NCBI RefSeq assembly: GCF_021631985.1
Contig: NZ_CP070225.1
Coordinates: forward strand, 744,001 to 808,000
Source of the DNA: Sandaracinus amylolyticus
GTDB lineage: Bacteria; Myxococcota_A; Polyangia; Polyangiales; Sandaracinaceae
Reading direction: 5' to 3'
Length of the DNA stretch: 64,000 nucleotides
Shown: piece by piece, positions 41,710 to 50,392 of the stretch
Numbering within the stretch: position 1 is the stretch's first letter
Layout: each line of letters starts with the position of its first letter
Notes under the pieces: model-generated
What the model saw: only the letters and a program-made list of their open reading frames with translations
Databases searched by the model: none
What the model was told of the DNA's origin: nothing
Translations under genes and position numbers: made by a program

Positions 41710-42564
41710 TCACGCCGAGAGCGCGCGCCGCGCAGCGTCCTCCGCGCTCGTCGCGTAGCCGCGCCCGAAGAGCACGGCGTGCGCGAGCAACGGGAGCAGC
41801 TGGTACAGCGGCACGCGCGCCTCGTGCCCCGCGGCGCGGGGGAACGCGTCGTCGTACGCATCGAAGACGCGCTCCGAGAACCCACCGAAGAGCTGCATCA
41901 TCGCGAGATCGATCTCGCGATGCCCGCCGTACACCGCGGGATCGACGAGCACCGGCGCACCCTGCTCGTCGTGCATCCGGTTGCCGCTCCAGAGATCTCC
42001 GTGCAGCCGCGCCGGAGGCTCGGCGGGCCCACAGAGCCGCGGCAGCTCCGCGATCACCCGCTCGACGGCGCGCACCATCGCGGGCGTGCCCGCGCCGCGC
42101 GCGACCGCCGCGCGCAGGAGCGGCTCGAGCCGTCGCCGCCCGTAGAACGTGGCCCAGTCGTGCTCGCGCGTGTTGTCCTGCCGGATCGTCGCGAGGAAGT
42201 TGTCGTGATCGAGCCCGAAGCCCGGCGCGCCGAGACGATGCAGCGCCGCGAGCCCACGACCGAGCGCCTCGTCCGCGTCGCGCGCCGGACGCGCGCGCTC
42301 GATCCACTCGAGCGCGAGGAAGCCCGGCTCGACCGCGAGCACGCGCGGCACCCGCAGCGGTCCTTCCGCGAGCCACGAGAGCCCGCGCGCTTCACATGGG
42401 AACACCTCCGCATCGCCCGCGCCGCGCGCCGTCTTCACGAACACGCGCCGCGCGTCCGCGAGCTCCACGCGCCACGCATCGTGGATGTCGCCGCCCGAGA
42501 CGCGGCTCGCGCTCACGACACGCGCTGCGAGCGCGCGCTCGAGCGCGCTCCAGTCAGAGCCCAT
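41710..42564 (-). CDS. Fructosamine-3-kinase-like protein
   Basis: A 284-residue member of the fructosamine/ketosamine kinase (APH-like) family, which phosphorylates sugar adducts on proteins or small amines so that they break down. Landmarks in order: GGDIHDAWRVEL, the Lys in RVFVKTA, LALEWIE hinge, a GFGLDHDNFLATIRQDN segment typical of the family, the catalytic loop ARLHGDLWSGN, and VDPAVYGGHREIDLAM for metal binding. The length fits. ATG 42564 lies within the end of the phosphatase gene (11-bp overlap), so the transpeptidase, phosphatase and kinase genes form one leftward operon. Confidence 0.92.
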   Translation of the reverse strand: MGSDWSALERALAARVVSASRVSGGDIHDAWRVELADARRVFVKTARGAGDAEVFPCEARGLSWLAEGPLRVPRVLAVEPGFLALEWIERARPARDADEALGRGLAALHRLGAPGFGLDHDNFLATIRQDNTREHDWATFYGRRRLEPLLRAAVARGAGTPAMVRAVERVIAELPRLCGPAEPPARLHGDLWSGNRMHDEQGAPVLVDPAVYGGHREIDLAMMQLFGGFSERVFDAYDDAFPRAAGHEARVPLYQLLPLLAHAVLFGRGYATSAEDAARRALSA

Positions 42565-43045
42565 GCTTCGTGCGGAGATGCGCGAGCAAACCCGACGATG
42601 CGCGCTCGCAGATCTCGAGCACCAGATCGAACTGCCCGCTGTAGTACGGATCGGGCACTTCCGCGTGCAGCGGCGCGTCCGCTTCCCACGTGCGGAACAG
42701 GTGGACCTTCGCCTGCTCCGCATCGTCGGGCGCGAGATCGCGCAGCGCCTGCACGTTCCCGCGATCCATCGCGACGATCCAGTCGAAGCGCGCGAAGTCC
42801 GCGCTCGTGAAGCGCTGCGCGCGATGGGTGATCGCGATGCCGTGCTGCTCCGCCGTCGCGCGCGTGCGCGGATGCGCGAGCTCGCCGACGTGCCAGTCAC
42901 CCGTGCCGGCGCTGTCGATCTCGAACCGATGCGCGATCCCCGCCGCCTCGACGTCGCGCCGGAACACCGCCTCGGCCGTCGGCGAGCGACAGATGTTGCC
43001 GAGGCACACGAAGCACACCCGCACCACGTCGCCGCTCTTCGCCAT
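42554..43045 (-). CDS. Low-molecular-weight protein-tyrosine phosphatase
   Basis: A 163-residue cytosolic phosphatase. The P-loop is C14-L-G-N-I-C-R20-S in VCFVCLGNICRSPTAEA, and the general acid is the first Asp of VPDPYYSG. AGTGDWHVGELAHPRT and FDWIVAMDRGN also match the family. The common bacterial partners are tyrosine kinases or arginine-phosphorylated proteins; none is nearby. In E. coli such enzymes are tied to capsule export, but here the operon (L,D-transpeptidase upstream, fructosamine kinase downstream) suggests no polysaccharide link. The start lies 5 bp after the transpeptidase stop. Confidence 0.95.
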   Translation of the reverse strand: MAKSGDVVRVCFVCLGNICRSPTAEAVFRRDVEAAGIAHRFEIDSAGTGDWHVGELAHPRTRATAEQHGIAITHRAQRFTSADFARFDWIVAMDRGNVQALRDLAPDDAEQAKVHLFRTWEADAPLHAEVPDPYYSGQFDLVLEICERASSGLLAHLRTKHGL

Positions 43046-43050
43046 CGCTG

Positions 43051-44553
43051 TCACTCCGTCACGATCACGCGACTGCCACGCACGCCCGTGCCCTCGGTCG
43101 ACACGCCGTGCCATCCGTCGGGCACCTCGGGCCACGTGTGCCGGAACACCCACTGCGCATCGCGCGGCGCGAGGTTCACGCAGCCGTGCGAGCGCGTGAT
43201 GCCGAACTGCCCGTGCCAGAACGCTGCGTGCAGCGCGATCGATCCATCGAAGTACTGCGTCCACGGCACGTCTTCGATGCGATAGCGATCGTCGCCCGCT
43301 TCGGGCCCGAGGTCCGCCATCGTGTCGGTCACGAACTTCCGTCGGATCGTGAACTCGCCGATCGGCGTGACGTGCCCCTCGACCCCGCTCGACACGAGCG
43401 TCGCGTAGATCGGCGTCGCGCCGCGATACACGACGAGCGTCTGCGCCGAGAGATCGACGTGCACCCAGGGCTCGTGGTCCGCGACGCCCGACGGCGGATC
43501 CCGAGGCTCCGCGACCGCGACGAACCAGTCGCGCAGATAACGCACCTCGCCGTTCGGTCCGTCGACCACGTGATAGATGCGATCCCCGATCCGCTCGCGT
43601 CGCTGCCACGGCACGAGCTCGAGCCGCTCGATCGCCTCTTCGCCCTCGACCTCGATCAAGCGCGTGGTGCCGTCCCCGCGATCACGCCGCGCGAGCGGTC
43701 GCGCCGCGCGCACCGTCCACGCGACCGGCAGCGTGCGCGTCTCGTCGAGCTCGATGCCGTGGAACTGCGAGCCCGTGCGCTCCTCGAGCTGCGCTTCCTT
43801 CACGTAGCTGCCGCGCACGGTGCGCACGAAGCGACGCTGCGAGCGCACCTCGGTCGCGTTCGACGCGACCCAGAACCCGTGATCGAGCCAGCGCGCGACC
43901 TCGCGCGGCGCGCCCGGCTCGTTCGCCAGCTCGCCCGCGCGAAGCCGTGCCGCGCGTCGCTCGTCGTCGCGGAGGAATTCGAGATAGCGCGTCGCGTGCG
44001 CGATCGCGGCGCGCTGATCGTCGCGTGATGGGAGCTGGTGCCACTCCGGCACCTGCGGCTCCTTCACGAAGTAGTAGTGATAGGGGAGCGCGCTCTCGAG
44101 ATCGGGCGCGACCTCGCGCCCGTGATCGGGCGGCGCCTCGGAGACGTCGATGCCGAGCCCCGCGCACGCATACCCGCGCGGCCAGAGCTCGTACCACCCG
44201 CTCGCGCACGTCGGCGTCCGCGTGCTCTCGCGCTTCATGCGCAGGTGCGAGCCGACCCGCAGCCATCCCACGATGTTCGCCTCGGGCTCCGGCCGCGCGC
44301 GCACGACGAGCTGCGTCTTCGTGACCAGGCCGTGCACCGGGTAGTCGCGATCGAGCATCGCCTGGTGCTCGCGCTCGCGCGCCGCGCGCTCTTCCTCGGA
44401 CGTCGGCTCGGGCAGCGGCTCGTCGGGCGCGCTCGCGATCTCGGTCGTCGCCGATGCGCTGCTCGGGTCATGCCCCGCGATCGCCGACAGGCCCGCGGTC
44501 GCGAGCCCGACGATCGCGACGATGCCCACCAGGATCGTCAGATTGCGACGCAT
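43051..44553 (-). CDS. L,D-transpeptidase (YkuD domain) with an SH3-like N-terminal module
   Basis: A 500-residue envelope protein from ATG 44553. The N-terminus MRRNLTILVGIVAIVGLATAG is a signal anchor or signal peptide, followed by a Glu/Pro-rich linker. An SH3-type segment with LVVRARPEPEANIVGWLRVGS comes at about 75-110, and a long middle domain follows. The YkuD catalytic domain near the end has HVDLSAQTLVVYRG, THPIGEFTI-type TPIGEFTIRRKF, and HGQFGITRSHGCVNL with nucleophile C458. The enzyme forms 3-3 peptidoglycan crosslinks or attaches proteins to the wall, in the periplasm. The frame runs on upstream over an unrelated region; the signal sequence sets this start. It heads a leftward operon. 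Confidence 0.92.
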   Translation of the reverse strand: MRRNLTILVGIVAIVGLATAGLSAIAGHDPSSASATTEIASAPDEPLPEPTSEEERAAREREHQAMLDRDYPVHGLVTKTQLVVRARPEPEANIVGWLRVGSHLRMKRESTRTPTCASGWYELWPRGYACAGLGIDVSEAPPDHGREVAPDLESALPYHYYFVKEPQVPEWHQLPSRDDQRAAIAHATRYLEFLRDDERRAARLRAGELANEPGAPREVARWLDHGFWVASNATEVRSQRRFVRTVRGSYVKEAQLEERTGSQFHGIELDETRTLPVAWTVRAARPLARRDRGDGTTRLIEVEGEEAIERLELVPWQRRERIGDRIYHVVDGPNGEVRYLRDWFVAVAEPRDPPSGVADHEPWVHVDLSAQTLVVYRGATPIYATLVSSGVEGHVTPIGEFTIRRKFVTDTMADLGPEAGDDRYRIEDVPWTQYFDGSIALHAAFWHGQFGITRSHGCVNLAPRDAQWVFRHTWPEVPDGWHGVSTEGTGVRGSRVIVTE

Positions 44554-44664
44554 CGCGGGGCCGACGTGAAAGCACGTCCGAGCCGCTGGGTCAACGGGCT
44601 CCGAAAAAGCCGCTGCGGCGACCGCGCGCGCGTTTATCATCTCGGCCTCTCGAAGGAGGTGTGC

Positions 44665-45099
44665 GTGGACAGCCTTCTGGGTCCGGATCTGTTCGTGAAC
44701 GCCTCGGTGGCAGCGGGCACACCGCCCGAGCACGTGGTGCGTCGTGTGCTCGGCAAGCCGGGGCAGAAGCCGAAGACCACCGACTGGGTGCTCGATCGCG
44801 TGCAGGCGATGCTCACCGCGGTGCCGGGGTTCAAGCAGGAAGCGGTCGAGCCGCAGATGAAGTTGATCCGCGACCTCGTGGACATCGTGCCGCTGAAGAG
44901 CCCGCCGGCCGCCGATGCGTGGGAGAAGGGGCTCGTCGCGAGCGCGAAGGCGACCGGGCTCAAGCGCGTGATCACGGATCACCCGGATCTCGCCGACAAG
45001 ACCGAGTCGGATGGTGTGCTCTTCATCTCGTCCGAGGCCTGGCTCGTGGAGCAGACGACGCCCCCGCCGCCGCCTCCGATGGCCAAGAAGAAGTCCTGA
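44665..45099 (+). CDS. PIN-like domain protein
   Basis: A 144-residue soluble product. GTG 44665 is chosen because gaaggagg at 44652-44659 sits at the right distance. The layout resembles a PIN nuclease: an N-terminal strand with acidic residue and Asn (GPDLFVNASVAAG), a helical middle, then a late strand LKRVITDHPDLADK and GVLFISSEAWLVEQ, like the second acidic cluster and closing strand of PIN folds. The C-terminus is a Pro-run then Lys-rich. If active it would cut RNA; the acidic set looks incomplete, so activity is doubtful. No antitoxin-like gene precedes it, though the following gene encodes a membrane protein. Confidence 0.6.
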   Translation: MDSLLGPDLFVNASVAAGTPPEHVVRRVLGKPGQKPKTTDWVLDRVQAMLTAVPGFKQEAVEPQMKLIRDLVDIVPLKSPPAADAWEKGLVASAKATGLKRVITDHPDLADKTESDGVLFISSEAWLVEQTTPPPPPPMAKKKS

Positions 45100-45114
45100 G
45101 CCCAGAACACGCGT

Positions 45115-45324
45115 GTGACCTCGTCCTCTGCCAGCACCTCGCGACCCCCGGCGCGCCGCTTCGACGGCCGCTTCGTCGCGATCGCATTCGTCGCGTTCAT
45201 CCTGATCGTCGCGTCGGTCGCGTGGGTCATCCACCTGCAGAACATCCGCGCGCGATCGCAGGCGCGAGATGCGGCCGAGGCGGCCGAAGCGGTGGAGCAG
45301 GGCGCGACCCCGCCGAGCGAGTAG
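45115..45324 (+). CDS. Small single-helix membrane protein
   Basis: A 69-residue product from GTG 45115, 15 bp after the PIN-like gene. It has a basic N-terminus (RPPARRFDGR), one hydrophobic helix (FVAIAFVAFILIVASVAWVI) and an Ala/Glu-rich tail, so it is a bitopic inner-membrane protein with the charged tail probably outside. High third-position GC and the terminator right after it support a real gene. Role unknown. Confidence 0.6.
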   Translation: MTSSSASTSRPPARRFDGRFVAIAFVAFILIVASVAWVIHLQNIRARSQARDAAEAAEAVEQGATPPSE

Positions 45325-45325
45325 C

Positions 45326-45376
45326 GTGATCGTGCGCGCGGCCCTCGTCGTTCGAGCGGCCCGTGCGCACGATCAC
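45326..45376 (+). terminator. Long hairpin terminator
   Basis: gtgatcgtgcgc (45326-45337) pairs perfectly with gcgcacgatcac (45365-45376). The loop itself folds (ctcg/cgag around tcgtt). It starts two bases after the stop of the small membrane gene and ends before the next gene. Confidence 0.75.
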
Positions 45377-45402
45377 CTCGTGCTACATCCCTCGGACGCT
45401 CG

Positions 45403-46221
45403 ATGACGTTCTTCTCGCTCCATGCGCCCGACCGCGCCGAGACACCGGTCGTGGTCGAGGTCCCGCACGCGGGACTGGCGATCCCCGAGCGCGTCGCGTC
45501 CTCGCTGATCGTCCCGCGCGACGCGGTGCTGCGCGACTCCGATCTCTACGTCGATCGCATCTGGGACGACGCGCCGGCGCACGGCGCGACGCTCCTCGTC
45601 GCGAAGGTCTCGCGCTACGTCATCGATCTGAACCGCGCGCCCGACGACGTCGATCGCGACACCGTGCCCGATCATCCCGCGCCGCGTCCGACCCAGGCGC
45701 GCGGTGTGGTGTGGCGCGTGACGACGGATGGACGTCCCGCGCTCCGCAGCCCGCTGCGCTACGCGGATCTGCGCGATCGCCTCGACGCGTTCCACGACCC
45801 GTATCACCGCGCGCTGCGCGACACGCTGGAGCAGAAGCGCGATCGTTTCGGCTACGCGATCCTCGTCGCCGCGCACTCGATGCCGTCGACCTCTCGCGAT
45901 GGTGCGACGCGCCGCGCCGACGTGGTGCCCGGGACGCGCGGCCGCACCAGCGCCGATCCGCGCGTCATCGACGTGGTCGAGCGTCACTTCCGCGCCGCGG
46001 GCCTGAGCGTGCGCCACGACGATCCGTATCGCGGCGGATGGACCACCGGGCACTACGGGCGGCCCGACGAGGGCGTCCACGCGATCCAGATCGAGCTCAA
46101 CCGCGCGCTCTACGTCGAGGAGACGAGCAGCCGCCCGAAGGACGCAGAGCTCGCGTGGCTGCGCGATCTCGCGGGCACCTTGCTCGATCGCCTCGCCCAC
46201 ATCGACCTCGCACGCCGCTGA
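45403..46221 (+). CDS. N-formylglutamate amidohydrolase family protein
   Basis: A 272-residue product. The family hydrolyses N-formyl-L-glutamate to glutamate and formate, the last step of one histidine degradation route, and uses zinc. Landmarks are VVVEVPHAGLAIPE near the N-terminus, SRYVIDLNRAPDD, the LVAAHSMPS metal-site segment, a DPYRGGWTTGHYG segment with the conserved Gly-Tyr, and the IQIELNRALYVEE signature near the end, which is highly typical. No other hut genes are nearby, so the true substrate may differ. It is preceded by a strong hairpin and has its own promoter somewhere in 45326-45402. Confidence 0.92.
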   Translation: MTFFSLHAPDRAETPVVVEVPHAGLAIPERVASSLIVPRDAVLRDSDLYVDRIWDDAPAHGATLLVAKVSRYVIDLNRAPDDVDRDTVPDHPAPRPTQARGVVWRVTTDGRPALRSPLRYADLRDRLDAFHDPYHRALRDTLEQKRDRFGYAILVAAHSMPSTSRDGATRRADVVPGTRGRTSADPRVIDVVERHFRAAGLSVRHDDPYRGGWTTGHYGRPDEGVHAIQIELNRALYVEETSSRPKDAELAWLRDLAGTLLDRLAHIDLARR

Positions 46222-46261
46222 GCGGGAACCGTCGCGGAGGCGCGCGGTCGGAGCACGGCGT

Positions 46262-46714
46262 ATGGATCACGAGGTCGCGGCGCTCCGTCCTTCGTCGCCC
46301 AGCTGGTGGAAGGGCGTGGTGCTCGGGGAGCTCGCGCTGGCGGTGCTCGCGCTCGAGGTGAGCGTCGCGTCGAACGCGCTCGATGCGCCCGCGATCGGGA
46401 TCGAGTTCCTGCTCACGCGGGGCGCGCTGCTCGTCGTGCCGTTCGGCGCGCTGATGGGCGCGGTCGCGCCGCTGGTTCGTCGTCACCGCGCGCCGGCGCT
46501 CTGGGCACTGACGCTGCTGACGGTCGCGACGGTCGCTTTCGTGATGCTACGGGTGTCGTACGACGCGCCGGTCGCTCGGGCCCTCGAGGACGTCGCGCTC
46601 GGGCTCGCGTGGCTCGCGCTGCCGGTCGCGATCAGCGCGATGCTCTACGTGCGATGGACGCCGAGCCCGACGCGGACGCAGGACCTCGACGCGCTCGTCA
46701 GCACGTTCGAGTGA
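46262..46714 (+). CDS. Small integral membrane protein, function unknown
   Basis: A 150-residue product with four hydrophobic helices at about 18-37, 50-70, 80-98 and 110-128, an N-terminal cytoplasmic stretch (MDHEVAALRPSS) and a short charged tail. No family motif is recognised. It lies 40 bp after the amidohydrolase gene and may be co-transcribed. It converges on the next small gene with back-to-back stops. High third-position GC supports coding. Confidence 0.7.
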   Translation: MDHEVAALRPSSPSWWKGVVLGELALAVLALEVSVASNALDAPAIGIEFLLTRGALLVVPFGALMGAVAPLVRRHRAPALWALTLLTVATVAFVMLRVSYDAPVARALEDVALGLAWLALPVAISAMLYVRWTPSPTRTQDLDALVSTFE

Positions 46715-46972
46715 TCAGCGAGCGACCGGAGCTTCCATCGCCGCGCTCTCGCCGGAGCGGATCTCGAGGCGATACCGGCTGTTCGCGGTCTGGATGTAGT
46801 AGATCTCGCGGCCGCAGATCCGAAGCACGCGCTTCACCGGAGTGGTCACGTACTCGTGCAGGCCGTCGGGGAACTCGATCACCAGGACGCTGCCCTTGCG
46901 CGGCGGTCGCAACAGCCGGCCGATGACGGCCCGACCGGGCTTGCGTCCTACCTTGCGCAAGACGACGTCCAC
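46715..46972 (-). CDS. Small basic protein, function unknown
   Basis: An 85-residue product from GTG 46972, or 88 residues from TTG 46981; both lack a clear ribosome site. It is basic at the start (VLRKVGRKPGRAVIGRLLRPPRKG) and then forms several strands (SVLVIEFPDGLHEYVT, GREIYYIQTANSRYRLEIR), like a small beta-barrel or RNA-binding fold. It is divergent from thymidine kinase. The longer frame upstream reads through the tdk promoter and is rejected. Confidence 0.62.
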   Translation of the reverse strand: MDVVLRKVGRKPGRAVIGRLLRPPRKGSVLVIEFPDGLHEYVTTPVKRVLRICGREIYYIQTANSRYRLEIRSGESAAMEAPVAR

Positions 46973-47072
46973 GATTCGCAAGCTAGCACGAGACGCTGGT
47001 CGGGCAAAAGCCCCTCGTGCAGCGTTCCAGTGAGGTTGCGCGGTTCCGGGGGCAAGGCTAGAGGGCCGCGCC

Positions 47073-47657
47073 ATGCACGTGATGCACGGCGAGATCGGCT
47101 GGATCGAGCTGATCTGCGGGCCGATGTTCAGCGGGAAGTCCGAGGAGCTGATCCGCCGCCTCAAGCGCGCCGCCATCGCGCGTCAACCGCTGCAGATCTT
47201 CAAGCCCCGGATCGATGACCGCTATCACGAGACGCGGATCGTCTCGCACTCGGATCACTCGATCGAGGCGGTCGCGGTGTCGAGCTCGGACGAGATCGCG
47301 CGGGCGGTGCACTCGGAGACGCGCGTCGTCGGGATCGACGAGGTGCAGTTCTTCGACGCGGGGATCGTGCAGGTCGCCGAGCGCCTCGCCGACGCGGGCA
47401 TGCGCGTCGTCTGCGCGGGGCTCGATCAGGACTACACGGGCAAGCCGTTCGAGCCGGTGCCGGCGCTGCTGTGCATCGCGGAGTACGTCACGAAGACGCT
47501 CGCGATCTGCAGCCGGTGCGGTCAGCCCGCGGGTCGATCGCAGCGCATGATCTCCAGCGGCGATCGCGTGCTCGTCGGCGCGAAGGACGCGTACGAGCCG
47601 CGCTGTCGGCGCTGTCACTCCCCCCGCGCCGAGCCGAGCACCGAGCGCTTGTTCTGA
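47073..47657 (+). CDS. tdk: Thymidine kinase
   Basis: This enzyme phosphorylates thymidine with ATP for salvage into DNA synthesis. The 194-residue product has the P-loop GPMFSGKS (16-23), the Walker B-like [11 protein letters not shown] with the catalytic Glu, the lasso-loop region after [15 protein letters not shown], and a structural zinc site from CSRCG and CRRCH. Both Cys pairs are present, as in the TK1/type II family. ATG 47073 is used; ATG 47082 is a close alternative. The gene is followed at once by a hairpin that reaches into the convergent gene. Confidence 0.96.
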   Translation: MHVMHGEIGWIELICGPMFSGKSEELIRRLKRAAIARQPLQIFKPRIDDRYHETRIVSHSDHSIEAVAVSSSDEIARAVHSETRVVGIDEVQFFDAGIVQVAERLADAGMRVVCAGLDQDYTGKPFEPVPALLCIAEYVTKTLAICSRCGQPAGRSQRMISSGDRVLVGAKDAYEPRCRRCHSPRAEPSTERLF

Positions 47658-47659
47658 AG

Positions 47660-47678
47660 CCGCGCTCAGCGAGCGCGG
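47660..47678. terminator. Hairpin shared by convergent genes
   Basis: ccgcgct (47660-47666) pairs with agcgcgg (47672-47678). It starts just after the tdk stop and covers the last codons of the convergent gene. Confidence 0.45.
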
Positions 47679-48409
47679 AGCGCGAAGCGGAACGACACCA
47701 CGAGGCGCGAGGCGCCCATTGTCTGCCGCACTGCTCCGAGCGTCGGCGCGAGGCACGCGGCGACGCGCGCTCCGTCGAGCCGCACGACGTCGCTCGCGAA
47801 GCGATCGCGCGCGGCGACCTCGGTGGTGCCGCCGTCGAAGTCGATCACGACGTCGGCCTCGCCTTCGTCGGCGGGGAGATCGGCGCACGTCGTGACGGTC
47901 GCGATCGCGTTCCACGCGGCCGCCTCGAGCGCCTCGTCGCGAGGGCAGGGCACCGGCCCACGCCGCTGCGGCACGCCATCGCACCGAAGATAGGCGACCC
48001 GTCCACGCACGAGCTGCAGCGCGGAAGCGGCGCTCGGCGTCGTGCGCGGGCTCGGTGAAGGGGCGGCCGCGGCGACCGGCGGAGGCGGCGCGCTCGGGGG
48101 CTCGGGCGTCGGCTCCACGACCTCGAGGACCTCCTCGGGCTCGACGACCTCGGCGACTTCGGTCGGCTCCGCGACACCGACGGCTTCGGTGGTCTCGGTC
48201 TCGGTCGCAGCCTCGGCCTCGGCCTCGGCCCCCGCCCGGCTCTCCGACCCCGACTCGGACCCCGACTCCGTCGAGGACTCGTGCCGCCCGTACGTTCCCC
48301 ACCTCGCCAGCCCGAGCCCCGTCGCGAGCGCGATCACGCCCACGAACACCAGGAGCGCGGGGCGCGGCTGGTCCTCGCGCGGGGTCGGAACTCGCACCGG
48401 GATCGACAC
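47666..48409 (-). CDS. Membrane-anchored protein with acidic/Pro linker and C-terminal domain, unknown function
   Basis: A 247-residue product from GTG 48409. It has a basic cytoplasmic start, one membrane helix (ALLVFVGVIALATGLGLARW), then a long low-complexity linker rich in Glu, Ala, Thr and Pro (about 45-125). A C-terminal domain of about 110 residues holds two Cys pairs (LRCDGVPQ and VPCPRDE; TTCADLP and AACLAP) that could form disulfides outside the membrane. The pattern of cytosolic tip, helix, linker and globular end is like many myxobacterial envelope proteins. No enzyme motif. It is close to, and divergent from, the metallo-hydrolase gene. Confidence 0.68.
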   Translation of the reverse strand: MSIPVRVPTPREDQPRPALLVFVGVIALATGLGLARWGTYGRHESSTESGSESGSESRAGAEAEAEAATETETTEAVGVAEPTEVAEVVEPEEVLEVVEPTPEPPSAPPPPVAAAAPSPSPRTTPSAASALQLVRGRVAYLRCDGVPQRRGPVPCPRDEALEAAAWNAIATVTTCADLPADEGEADVVIDFDGGTTEVAARDRFASDVVRLDGARVAACLAPTLGAVRQTMGASRLVVSFRFALRAR

Positions 48410-48521
48410 GGCCGCGCCGTGATGACACGGGGCCTTCCGCCGTTCCAGCCCGCCATCAGCGTGATTGATCTTCGTCGGCCGACCGGCCTATCCTCGCGGT
48501 CTCGAGGGGGGAAACGCGCGG

Positions 48522-49355
48522 ATGTTCCGGCTCAGGTTCTGGGGAGTCCGCGGAAGCATCCCGGTGCCGGGCCCCGACACCGCGGAGATCGGCGGCAACA
48601 CGAGCTGCGTCGAGGTTCGATGCGGCGCGTCCCGCATCATCTTCGACGGCGGCACCGGCCTGCGCCTGCTCGGCAACTCGTGGCTGCGCGACATGCCGCT
48701 CACCGCGCATCTCTTCTTCAGCCACGTGCACTGGGATCACATCCAGGGCTTCCCGTTCTTCGCGCCCGCGTTCGTGCCCGGCAACACGATCCACATGTAC
48801 GGCGCCGCGAACGTGACGGGCACCGTCGAGACCGCGCTCGCCGGTCAGATGGAGACGCCGAACTTCCCGGTGCACCTCACGACGCTGCCCGCGTCGCTGC
48901 AGTTCCACGATCTGCGCGAGGGCGAGACGGTCACGATCGACGACGACGTGCGCGTGACGAGCGCCGCGGGCAATCACCCCGGCGGCGTCTTCGCGTACCG
49001 CGTCGACTACAAGGGCCACTCGGTCGTGTACGCGACCGACACCGAGCACTACTCGATCCCCGACCCGAAGCTCGTCGCGCTCGCGCGCGATGCCGACGTG
49101 CTCGTGTTCGACACGATGTACACGCCGGAGGAGTACTCGGGCGAGCGCGGTGGGAGCCCGAAGACGGGCTGGGGACACTCGCACTTCGAAGCCGGTGTCG
49201 CGCTGGTGAAGGCCGCGGGCGTGAAGAAGTACGTGCTCTTCCATCACGACCCGACGCAGACCGACGCGATGGTGCGCGAGAAGGAGCGACGCGCGCGCGA
49301 GCTCTTCGCGGACTCGCTGGCCGCGTACGAAGGCCTCGTGATCGACATGCTCTGA
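48522..49355 (+). CDS. Metallo-beta-lactamase-fold hydrolase
   Basis: A 277-residue product. The ATG at 48522 follows gaggggggaaa at 48503-48513. The metal motif is FFSHVHWDHIQGFPFF (H-x-H-x-D-H), followed by AAGNHPGG, VVYATDTEHY with the bridging Asp, and a late His in YVLFHHDPTQTD. The opening MFRLRFWGVRGSIPVPGP and GGNTSCVEV is typical of a subgroup close to phosphoribosyl-cyclic-phosphate phosphodiesterases and cAMP phosphodiesterase-like proteins that act on phosphodiesters. The exact substrate is unknown. It is cytosolic, with no signal peptide. Confidence 0.92.
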   Translation: MFRLRFWGVRGSIPVPGPDTAEIGGNTSCVEVRCGASRIIFDGGTGLRLLGNSWLRDMPLTAHLFFSHVHWDHIQGFPFFAPAFVPGNTIHMYGAANVTGTVETALAGQMETPNFPVHLTTLPASLQFHDLREGETVTIDDDVRVTSAAGNHPGGVFAYRVDYKGHSVVYATDTEHYSIPDPKLVALARDADVLVFDTMYTPEEYSGERGGSPKTGWGHSHFEAGVALVKAAGVKKYVLFHHDPTQTDAMVREKERRARELFADSLAAYEGLVIDML

Positions 49356-49576
49356 GCGGCGCGACCCACGCGGTGGATCGCCCTCGTGGCGACGATCGCG
49401 TCGCGCCTGCATCGGCCCACACGCGTGCTCGCCGCGGCAACCTGCCGCGGCGGCTTCTCTGCTCGCGCGGCGCGGCTGCGCGGCCGTGAGAATTCGCCTG
49501 GTTCTCCGCGAATTTGCGACATCTCCGCGTGGGCATGCCCGGTGCACAGCGACGGTGCGCCGAACGGAGGCCGCTC

Positions 49577-50392
49577 ATGTCGTCGCTCGTCCGCACCACC
49601 TCGCAGCTCGACCGCTACCGCCACGATCTCCGCGGCGTCGAGCAGCTCGATCCCGAGACCGAGCGCGAGCTCGCGCGCCGCTGGGCCGCGGGCGACGAGG
49701 CCGCGGGCTCCAAGCTCGTCGAGGCGAGCCTGCCCTTCGTGATCCGCATCGCGAAGGAGTACCGCCGCTGGGGCGTGCCGCTCGAGGACCTCATCCAGCA
49801 GGGCAACCTCGGCCTGTTGCGCGCCGCCGCGAAGTACGACCCGAGCAAGGAGTGCCGGCTCGTGACCTACGCGGTCTACTGGATCCGCGCCGAGATCCGC
49901 GAGTACGTGATCCGCAGCTATCGCATCGTGCGACTCGGCACGACGCGCACCGAGCGTCGCGCGCTCCGCAGCTTCCGCCGCACCGGCGTCGACTCGGTCG
50001 AGGAGCTCGCGGCCCGCTCCGGCATGCCGCTCGCGCGATGCGAGAAGCTCTGGCCGCTGCTCTCGCAGGGCGACGTCTCGCTCGACGCGACCTACGACGA
50101 TCAGTCGTCGGCGCTCGATCGCCTCTCGGGCATCGTGGTCTCGCCCGAGGAAGAGGTCGCGCGTCGCGCCGAGATCCGCGGCGTGCGCGAGGTGCTCGAC
50201 GACGCGCTGGCGAAGCTGAGCGATCGCGAGCGGCGAATCGTCGAGGCGCGTGTGCTCTCGGACGAACCGATCACGCTCGAGGCGCTCGGCGTCGAGATGG
50301 GCGTGAGCAAGGAGCGCGTGCGTCAGCTCGAGGAGCGCGCGTGCTCGCGCCTGCGCACCGCGCTCGCCGCGTATCAGCCGATGGCGGCGTGA
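49577..50392 (+). CDS. RpoH-like sigma-70 family factor
   Basis: A 271-residue sigma factor with ATG set by acggagg at 49564-49570. Region 1.2 is QLDRYRHDLRGVEQLDPETERELARRW; region 2 has FVIRIAKEYRRWGVPLEDLIQQGNLGLLRAAAKYDP and the -10 recognition segment TYAVYWIRAEIREYVIRSYRIVRLGTT, which matches the heat-shock RpoH type (WIRAEI.EY..R..R.V). Region 3 is short, and region 4 ends LSDRERRIVEAR, then VSKERVRQLEERACSRLR. Heat-shock or alternative stress promoters are the likely targets, but myxobacteria hold several RpoH-like factors, so I do not assign rpoH itself. It converges with the next gene, stops abutting. Confidence 0.9.
   Translation: MSSLVRTTSQLDRYRHDLRGVEQLDPETERELARRWAAGDEAAGSKLVEASLPFVIRIAKEYRRWGVPLEDLIQQGNLGLLRAAAKYDPSKECRLVTYAVYWIRAEIREYVIRSYRIVRLGTTRTERRALRSFRRTGVDSVEELAARSGMPLARCEKLWPLLSQGDVSLDATYDDQSSALDRLSGIVVSPEEEVARRAEIRGVREVLDDALAKLSDRERRIVEARVLSDEPITLEALGVEMGVSKERVRQLEERACSRLRTALAAYQPMAA

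Noticed and set aside
44038-44664. A longer N-terminus for the PIN-like protein
   Set aside because: It lies over the transpeptidase gene; a strong ribosome site supports GTG 44665.
41254-45324. The HicB-like and PIN-like genes as a toxin-antitoxin module
   Set aside because: They are 3 kb apart with a different operon between them, and neither has an adjacent partner.
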